Source: JBEKTY01 sp049515555
Lineage (GTDB): Bacteria > Planctomycetota > Planctomycetia > Pirellulales > Thermoguttaceae
Direction of reading: 5' to 3'
Length of the DNA: 7,610 nt
Assembly: GCA_049515555.1 (NCBI GenBank)
Contig: JBEKTY010000271.1
Coordinates: 1 to 7,610, forward strand
How positions within the stretch are numbered: the stretch's first letter is position 1; each line of letters starts with the position of its first letter. The notes under the pieces are model-generated. The model made no database searches and was not told where the DNA came from. It saw only the letters and a program-made list of their open reading frames with translations. A program made the position numbers and the translations under genes. Positions 1-4,420 of this stretch are shown here, in pieces.

Positions 1-2
1 CC

Positions 3-356
3 CCCGGCGACAAGGGCACCTGCTGCGTGGATCACGCCCATCTGAACGTGTTTCCGGCGCGGGTCGACGTGCACGCCCACCTGCGGAAGTTTCCGCACGT
101 CGAGATTGGCCCCATGTCCGACCTGTCGGCGCCGCGCTTCCGCCGGCAGCCCTACCTGTTCCTGCAAACGAACGAGGGCCGGCGACTGGTGTATGACGCG
201 GGAATCGTGCCCTCGCAGTATGTCCGCCGGATCGTGGCCACCGCCCTGGGCATGCCCGAGCGCTGGCACTGGCGAGAATACCCGGGCCTGGACGAGCTCA
301 AACGCACCTTTGGAGCGTTGTCCGGCTGGAGGCGTTCCCATGCAGCCGCGCCCTGA
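3..356 (+). CDS. HIT-superfamily protein (nucleotide hydrolase/transferase type), 5'-truncated by window edge
   Basis: This is the C-terminal 117 residues of a protein whose frame is already open at the window edge; the GTG at position 27 is internal. Counting the codon at base 3 as residue 1, residues 9-18 read VDHAHLNVFP, which fits the HIT active-site signature H-x-H-x-H-x-x with His11 and His13. His13 would be the nucleophile; the usual third histidine is Asn15. The tail (a YLFLQTNEGRRLVYDAG stretch, then QYVRRIVATALG and WHWREYP) matches my memory of Ap4A-hydrolase-like HIT proteins, where a W-x-W-R-x-Y/F-P segment precedes the end. HIT proteins hydrolyse or transfer nucleoside phosphates in the cytoplasm. 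The stop TGA at 354-356 lies inside the next gene, so the two are translationally linked. The family call is fairly secure; the substrate is unknown. A transferase is also possible, because GalT-type members replace the third histidine with glutamine. Confidence 0.72.
   Translation, partial: PGDKGTCCVDHAHLNVFPARVDVHAHLRKFPHVEIGPMSDLSAPRFRRQPYLFLQTNEGRRLVYDAGIVPSQYVRRIVATALGMPERWHWREYPGLDELKRTFGALSGWRRSHAAAP
328..332 (+). promoter_or_regulatory. Ribosome binding site GGAGG for the methyltransferase
   Basis: A perfect GGAGG lies 7 bases before the ATG at 340, inside the end of the HIT gene. It decides the methyltransferase start: the same frame is open back to 106, but that stretch is antisense-like noise overlapping the HIT gene. 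Confidence 0.7.
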
Positions 357-1032
357 AGATGCGTATGGCATGCCGCCCAGCCGGCGCGAGGATTACGACG
401 CCCTGCGGCTGCAAGTGATTCGCCAGCGTTGGGACCAGAAGGCCGACCGTTGGGACGCCGACCTGGCCGACCAGTGCTGCCACCTGAACCAGGACGACGC
501 CTACCGCCGCTTCTTCGACGCGGCCGACTCGGTGGTGGCCGCCCGCGCGGCGTTCTGCCGCCAGCGGCTGCTGGTCGACCTGGCCTGCGGCACGGGCCTG
601 GTGCTGGCGCATTTCGCGGCTCGCTTCGAGCGGGCCGTGGGCGTCGACATCAGCCCGCGGATGCTGGCCGCGGCGGCCGCCCGGCGGTTGCCCCGCGTCG
701 AGCTGCTCGAGGCCAGTTGCTTCGAGCTTGCCGGGCGCATTGCCCCGGCCGGTGCCGTACTGTCGCGGGGCATCCTGCTATCGCACTACGGCCCGCGCTG
801 GGTGCTGCCGCTGCTGCGCCAGGTGTGCGCGGTCCTAACGCCCGAGGGCTCCTTCGCGATCCTCGACTTCCTCAATGCCCGCACGCGGCACGACTACCCC
901 GCCAATCCGGACAACAAGACCTACTACACAGCGGAGCGGATCGCCGCCCAGGCCGAGGAAGCCGGCTTCCGCCGCTGGACTATCCTCGGCGAGCCTAATC
1001 GCCGCGTCCTGATGCTGCTGGCGGAGCGATGA
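340..1032 (+). CDS. Class I SAM-dependent methyltransferase
   Basis: The product is 230 residues, the usual size of a single-domain Rossmann-fold methyltransferase. Motif I is clear at residues 78-86 (LVDLACGTG), followed by the acidic motif II at 101-105 (GVDIS), so SAM binding is well supported. Residues 142-150 (SRGILLSHY) occupy the motif IV region, and 170-178 (GSFAILDFL) is the post-motif strand seen in Methyltransf_11/25-type enzymes. The N-terminal 75 residues carry RQRWDQKADRWDADL, a typical leader helix of small-molecule methyltransferases. No DNA methyltransferase motif (DPPY/NPPY) or SPOUT knot is visible, so a small-molecule or nucleotide/tRNA substrate is more likely than DNA; this is inference. 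The gene overlaps the HIT gene by 17 bases and the desulfurase by 4 (ATGA), indicating one operon with coupled translation. The acceptor substrate cannot be named. Confidence 0.88.
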   Translation: MQPRPEDAYGMPPSRREDYDALRLQVIRQRWDQKADRWDADLADQCCHLNQDDAYRRFFDAADSVVAARAAFCRQRLLVDLACGTGLVLAHFAARFERAVGVDISPRMLAAAAARRLPRVELLEASCFELAGRIAPAGAVLSRGILLSHYGPRWVLPLLRQVCAVLTPEGSFAILDFLNARTRHDYPANPDNKTYYTAERIAAQAEEAGFRRWTILGEPNRRVLMLLAER

Positions 1033-2192
1033 ACCCGAGCGACATTATCTATCTGGACCACAACGCCACCACGCCCCTGGACGAGGCCGTCCTGGCGGCG
1101 ATGTTGCCTTTTCTGCGCGAGCAGTTCGGCAACCCGGCCAGCGGCCACGTCCTGGGCCGCGCCGCCCGCGACGCCGTCCAGCGCAGCCGCAGCTCGGTCG
1201 CCCGCCTGCTCGGCGCCCACGCCGGCCAGATCGTCTTCACCGCCTCGGCCACCGAGGCCAATAACCTGGCCATCGCCGGGCTGACCGCCCCACAGGCCCC
1301 GCCGTGCCACGTCGTCACCACGCTCGTCGAACACAAGTCGGTGGCCGAGCCGGTGCGGCGACTGGAGCAGACCCTCGGCATCAGCGTCACCTGGCTGCGG
1401 CCCGATCCGCTGGGCCAGGTTCATCCCGAGGCACTCGAGGCCGCGTTGACCCCCGACACCCGGTTGGTTTCCATCCAGGCCGCCAACAGCGTGATCCACA
1501 CGCTGAACCCGATTGGCGGCCTGGCCCGCATCTGCGCCGCCCGCGGCGCCTTGTTCCACTGCGACGCCACGCAATGGATCGGCAAGCTGCCCATCGACGT
1601 GGAGCGCTTGGGCATCGACGCCCTGAGCCTCTCGGCGCACAAGTTCTACGGTCCCAAGGGGGCCGGCGCGCTGTATCTGGGGCCCAAGGCCCTGCGGGCC
1701 GGCGTTACACCCCAGATCTTGGGCGGCGGCCAGGAAGACGGCCTGCGCTCGGGAACCCTCAATGTCCCGGCCATCGTCGGACTGGGCGTGGCCAGCGAAC
1801 TGGCCATCGAGCGCCAGGAGGCCGACGCGGTCCGCACCGAGCGGCTCGCCCGCACGCTGCTGGCCGCGCTCAGCGGCCGCTTGCCCGGCGTCACGCTCAA
1901 CGGCCATCCCAAGGAGCGGCTGCCGGGCTCTTTGCACCTGACGCTCGAAGGCGTCGACGCCAAGGGCCTGATCGCCTCGCTCCCGCCCCTCGCCCTAAGC
2001 GACGGTTCCGCCTGCGAAACCGACCGCGACCCCGACTACGTGCTAAAGGCCATCGGCCGGCCCGAGGCCGCTCATCATTCCATCCGCTGCCAGGTCGGCC
2101 GCAGCACCACGCCCGAGGAAATCGATCGGGCCATCGAGCTGCTGGTCGCCGGAATCGTGCGGATGCGGGCCTTCGAGGGGATTAGGGATTAG
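1029..2192 (+). CDS. Cysteine desulfurase (IscS/NifS-like, class V aminotransferase fold)
   Basis: The product is 387 residues, the normal length for IscS/NifS-type enzymes, which use PLP to take sulfur from cysteine as an enzyme persulfide, leaving alanine. Visible family marks are YLDHNATTP (8-16), GNPASGH (34-40), FTASATEANNLA (70-81), His102 in EHKSV over the PLP ring, CDATQ (178-182), the PLP lysine Lys205 in SAHKFYGPKG, GGGQEDGLRSGTLNVP (232-247), and the catalytic-loop Cys329 in DGSACE. The segment at 152-161 reads ANSVIHTLNP where IscS-type proteins have NNE-x-G; this is unusual. ATG overlaps the methyltransferase stop; GGAG at 1023-1026 is only 2 bases away, so initiation probably relies on coupling. 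The last codons (IRD, stop) lie in a two-copy ATTAGGG heptamer. I do not assign iscS, nifS or dndA because no iron-sulfur or phosphorothioation partner is in view. Confidence 0.9.
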   Translation: MNPSDIIYLDHNATTPLDEAVLAAMLPFLREQFGNPASGHVLGRAARDAVQRSRSSVARLLGAHAGQIVFTASATEANNLAIAGLTAPQAPPCHVVTTLVEHKSVAEPVRRLEQTLGISVTWLRPDPLGQVHPEALEAALTPDTRLVSIQAANSVIHTLNPIGGLARICAARGALFHCDATQWIGKLPIDVERLGIDALSLSAHKFYGPKGAGALYLGPKALRAGVTPQILGGGQEDGLRSGTLNVPAIVGLGVASELAIERQEADAVRTERLARTLLAALSGRLPGVTLNGHPKERLPGSLHLTLEGVDAKGLIASLPPLALSDGSACETDRDPDYVLKAIGRPEAAHHSIRCQVGRSTTPEEIDRAIELLVAGIVRMRAFEGIRD

Positions 2193-2194
2193 GG
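2181..2194. repeat. Two-copy heptanucleotide repeat (ATTAGGG)
   Basis: ATTAGGG occurs twice in tandem, supplying the final codons and stop of the desulfurase gene. It is too short to stand alone, but it shares the 7-base period of three other arrays in this window and, like them, sits at a gene border. Confidence 0.45.
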
Positions 2195-2202
2195 ACGGAT
2201 GA

Positions 2203-2220
2203 GGCCTGCGTCAGGAGGCC
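2203..2220. terminator. Weak hairpin between convergent genes, possible terminator
   Basis: GGCCT (2203-2207) can pair with AGGCC (2216-2220) over an 8-base loop in the 49-base gap between the converging desulfurase and lipoprotein genes. There is no T-run on either side and only five base pairs, so this is a position-based guess. Confidence 0.18.
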
Positions 2221-2241
2221 CATGCCACTGCGAGCCCGGTA

Positions 2242-2898
2242 TCAGGGGATCCCGGCCTTCGTGTCCAAACACGTATCGCCGTAGGCATCGTGTTTGTAGA
2301 AATGCCGGGCGACGTGCCAGGCCACGATCTTGACGAACTCGCTGCGGAACTCGCCCTCGGGCCGCTCGGAGGCCGGCAGGGCGATGTTCGGCGGATAGAC
2401 GGTCTCGGGCAACGTCTTCTCGAACAGCGTTTTCCCGGTGGCCACGTCGTAAACCTTGAACGCCACGGCGGAGCGGCCCCGGTACAGCGTCTGCCCCTCC
2501 AGCACGCTGAACGACATCAGGTCGATGCCGATGACGCAGTCGGCCTTGAGGGCCTTGCCGACCTCGACGTAGTCATCCCAGGTGTTCTCGTCGATCCAGG
2601 AGGCCACTTTCTGCGAGTCGATCACGTTGATCTTGGGAACATTGGCGCTGAGGAACAGGCCCACCTGCTGGGCCAGTTCCCGGGCCGCTCCGGCATTGCG
2701 ATACTGGAGCGAGACCAGCGGGCGGCAGACCACCGCCACCTTCTTTTCTTTCAGGCCGGCGAACTCGGCGCTCTCGTCGGTTCCCATGATCACCGCGCCG
2801 AGACCCAGCAATCCCTGACAACCCGCGGCGGCGAGGACCGCCAGCAGGATGGCGGCCACGGCCGCGGGGTATCCATACCGCCAAGAGCGACGATTCAT
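2242..2898 (-). CDS. Small exported lipoprotein of unknown function
   Basis: The product is 218 residues. A short basic N-terminus (NRRSWRYGY) precedes a hydrophobic stretch (PAAVAAILLAVLAAAG, residues 11-26) and Cys27, giving the lipobox-like LAAAGC; signal peptidase II cleavage and lipid attachment are expected, so it should sit in the cell envelope. The mature part starts with a KKVAVVCRPLVSLQYRN strand (52-68), a helix containing ELAQQVGLFL, then KINVIDSQKVASWID (89-103), and ALKADCVIGIDL (116-127) followed by RGRSAVAFKVYDVATG (140-155). This alternation, with a 'which residue set the value' helix before an ADxVIGI strand, resembles the TolB-N/LpoB/CsgG-type fold of small envelope lipoproteins, which is inference from pattern only. 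The gene stands alone, convergent with the desulfurase and 301 bases downstream of the sulfatase-fold gene. I know similar planctomycete proteins only as hypothetical. Confidence 0.8.
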   Translation of the reverse strand: MNRRSWRYGYPAAVAAILLAVLAAAGCQGLLGLGAVIMGTDESAEFAGLKEKKVAVVCRPLVSLQYRNAGAARELAQQVGLFLSANVPKINVIDSQKVASWIDENTWDDYVEVGKALKADCVIGIDLMSFSVLEGQTLYRGRSAVAFKVYDVATGKTLFEKTLPETVYPPNIALPASERPEGEFRSEFVKIVAWHVARHFYKHDAYGDTCLDTKAGIP

Positions 2899-2905
2899 CG
2901 TATGG

Positions 2906-2910
2906 CCTCA
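2906..2910 (-). promoter_or_regulatory. Ribosome binding site (TGAGG) of the lipoprotein gene
   Basis: On the minus strand TGAGG lies 7 bases before the ATG at 2898, supporting this start, which also gives a well-formed lipoprotein signal peptide. Confidence 0.5.
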
Positions 2911-3033
2911 TCGACTCAGGAGGAGAACAACCGCCCTGCCCACTGGATGATGCAAGGTCCGATCGCGGCCGGATAGTCGAGCGGGTCGGGATTTGCCTGT
3001 CTCTGCCACGCCCATCCAAGGAAAAGCGGGGGG

Positions 3034-3062
3034 AAGATAACCGGAAAGCCGGCCGAACACAA
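3034..3062 (-). promoter_or_regulatory. Possible sigma-70-like promoter for the lipoprotein gene
   Basis: On the minus strand TTGTGT (3062-3057) and TATCTT (3039-3034) are separated by 17 bases. Each box is an imperfect match and the leader would be about 130 bases long, so this is only a candidate. It lies just outside the heptamer array on the lipoprotein side. Confidence 0.22.
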
Positions 3063-3072
3063 GGCCGATTAT

Positions 3073-3142
3073 TTGGAAGGCGGAGGGCGGAGGGGCGCGG
3101 GATTAAGGATGAAGGCGGAGGGCGGAAGGCGGAAAGCGGAAA
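3073..3142. repeat. Heptanucleotide array, ten units, consensus GCGGARG
   Basis: Reading from 3073 in unbroken steps of seven: ttggaag, gcggagg, gcggagg, ggcgcgg, gattaag, gatgaag, gcggagg, gcggaag, gcggaaa, gcggaaa. The 7-base phase holds for 70 bases even where units diverge, so this is a tandem repeat, not merely a purine-rich tract. It lies between two minus-strand genes. It resembles the short tandemly repeated repetitive (STRR) heptamers described in cyanobacteria. Confidence 0.75.
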
Positions 3143-3162
3143 TTGCCGGCGGCTGTTCTCAT

Positions 3163-3197
3163 CCCTCGCCCCTCGCCCCAAGCCCCTTGCCCCCCGC
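3163..3197. repeat. Heptanucleotide array, five units, consensus CCCNNGC
   Basis: Five exact-phase units run from 3163: CCCTCGC, CCCTCGC, CCCAAGC, CCCTTGC, CCCCCGC. The array stops 2 bases short of the stop codon of the sulfatase-fold gene. Its unit is unrelated to the neighbouring GCGGARG array, is on the opposite strand in purine/pyrimidine sense, and is out of phase with it, so the two are separate arrays. Confidence 0.7.
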
Positions 3198-3199
3198 CT

Positions 3200-4420
3200 T
3201 TACTCCAGTCCTTCCAGCAAGACGCGGCTCAGCGGCGGCACATCGGCGGCCACGCCGGCACGGATCGCCTGGGCATATTGGGTGGCGGCGTCCTCCAGGC
3301 ACTCGACCACCTCCAGGCAGCGGACGGCCACGTTATTGACTTCCCAGCGGTCGTCGGGCTTGACGAACAGTTCCGACCCCTGGGCCATGCGGAGATACCA
3401 GGCCGGGGTGCGGATCGCCCGTTGGGCGCCTGGTCCGACGATCAGCAGCCGATCGCGGGGGGTCGCCGCCTGCTGGCGGACCCAGGGCAGCAACGTGGCG
3501 GCCGTAGGCGAGCGGGCCGCCCCGGCCAGCCCCCAGGCATCCAGGAGCGTGGCCCATAGGTCGGCGGGCTCGACCAGGGCCTGGCTTCGGCCGGCGGCGC
3601 CCAGGCGCTCGGGAAATCGCAGCACCAGCGGCACCTGGACCAACTCCGCGTACAGGGCCTCGTCGCACGGCCCCAGCCGGCGGTGCTCGCCCAGCGGAAA
3701 GCCGCGGGCCCCGGTCAGCACGAGCAGGGTTTCCTGGGCGGCCGGATGCTCCTCCAAGGCCTGCAGGAATCCGCCCAGGCAGGTGTCCCACAGCGAGACC
3801 TGCCCGGCGTAGGCCTGCGAGAAGCCCAGCACCTCGTCGGGATCGTGATCCTCGGCCAGCAGGCGATCCGGCACGTCGGCCGAGCGCGAAGGCAGCGGAT
3901 CGCCCTCGAGCCAGTAGCGATGGCGGAACTCCCAGGGGGCGTCCCAGGTTGTGCCCAGGCTGCCCAGGTGACACCACAGCAACAGCGGCCGCCGCGCCCC
4001 TTGCAGACGATCGATGATCTCCACGAAGCAGCGGGCCAGGTGGGTCTGCTCGAATCGGCCGTCGGGGGCCATGCCCGCCCGCAACGGCGGATCGATCGCC
4101 GCCACGTCGTCGAACTCGACGGCCAAGGGATGCTCCCACAGCAGCCGCTCATCGGTCACCAGGGTGGTGTTCACGCCGACGTCGCGCAGCAGGCCCGGCA
4201 ACGTTGGGCCGCCCTCGGCACTCCGTGAGACGATCGCATGCCGGCCCAGCCAGTAGGAGCAGTAGAGCGTCTCCAGCCGCGGCGTGTCGACTAGCGTCTG
4301 GTCGAAAACGAACGACTCGGCTGCCAGCCGGTCGAAGGCGGGGGTCTCGATCCACGTGTTGCCGCAGGCGCCCAGATAGCCCGCGTGCAGCCGATCGATT
4401 ACCAGGCAGATTGCGTTCAT
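3200..4420 (-). CDS. Sulfatase-fold (alkaline phosphatase superfamily) protein, probably catalytically altered
   Basis: The product is 406 residues with no signal peptide, so it is cytoplasmic. The fold is indicated by LVIDRLHAGYLGACGN (6-21), TPAFDRLAAESFVFDQ (26-41), YCSYWLGRHA (53-62), LGEHRRLGPCDEALYAEL (243-260), VPLVLRFP (263-270) and a C-terminal AIRTPAWYLRMA...ELFVKPDDRWEVNNVA block (335-366), all in sulfatase order. Two catalytic signatures are missing. Where sulfatases have C/S-x-P-x-R, converted to formylglycine, this protein has DTPRLE (45-50). Where they have a metal-binding DHG in TSDHGE-x-LGEH, it has LTGARGFPLGEH (235-246). It is therefore unlikely to hydrolyse sulfate esters in the usual way; a binding or altered phospho-transfer role is possible. 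The ATG overlaps the DUF255 stop by 4 bases and lacks a Shine-Dalgarno sequence, so translation is probably coupled. The fold call is strong; the function is unknown. Confidence 0.85.
   Translation of the reverse strand: MNAICLVIDRLHAGYLGACGNTWIETPAFDRLAAESFVFDQTLVDTPRLETLYCSYWLGRHAIVSRSAEGGPTLPGLLRDVGVNTTLVTDERLLWEHPLAVEFDDVAAIDPPLRAGMAPDGRFEQTHLARCFVEIIDRLQGARRPLLLWCHLGSLGTTWDAPWEFRHRYWLEGDPLPSRSADVPDRLLAEDHDPDEVLGFSQAYAGQVSLWDTCLGGFLQALEEHPAAQETLLVLTGARGFPLGEHRRLGPCDEALYAELVQVPLVLRFPERLGAAGRSQALVEPADLWATLLDAWGLAGAARSPTAATLLPWVRQQAATPRDRLLIVGPGAQRAIRTPAWYLRMAQGSELFVKPDDRWEVNNVAVRCLEVVECLEDAATQYAQAIRAGVAADVPPLSRVLLEGLE

Larger units (their letters stand above)
2899..3199. other. Intergenic region, 301 bases, carrying two heptamer arrays
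   Basis: No credible gene lies here. The left half (2899-3070) is ordinary leader/promoter sequence for the lipoprotein gene; the right half (3073-3197) is almost entirely two heptanucleotide arrays listed separately. The short open frames crossing it translate to low-complexity proline/arginine-rich peptides and are repeat artefacts. Confidence 0.7.

Noticed and set aside
106..339. N-terminal extension of the methyltransferase to an ATG at 106
   Set aside because: It overlaps the HIT gene out of frame, gives Cys/Arg/Pro-rich nonsense, and the ATG at 340 has a perfect GGAGG.
924..1937. 337-residue open frame on the minus strand
   Set aside because: Antisense shadow of the cysteine desulfurase; low-complexity composition and no motif.
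2290..2976. 228-residue open frame on the plus strand
   Set aside because: Antisense of the lipoprotein gene, whose minus-strand frame has a signal peptide and ribosome binding site.
3073..3197. CRISPR array or coding region
   Set aside because: Units are 7 bases with no spacers; translated frames are low-complexity.
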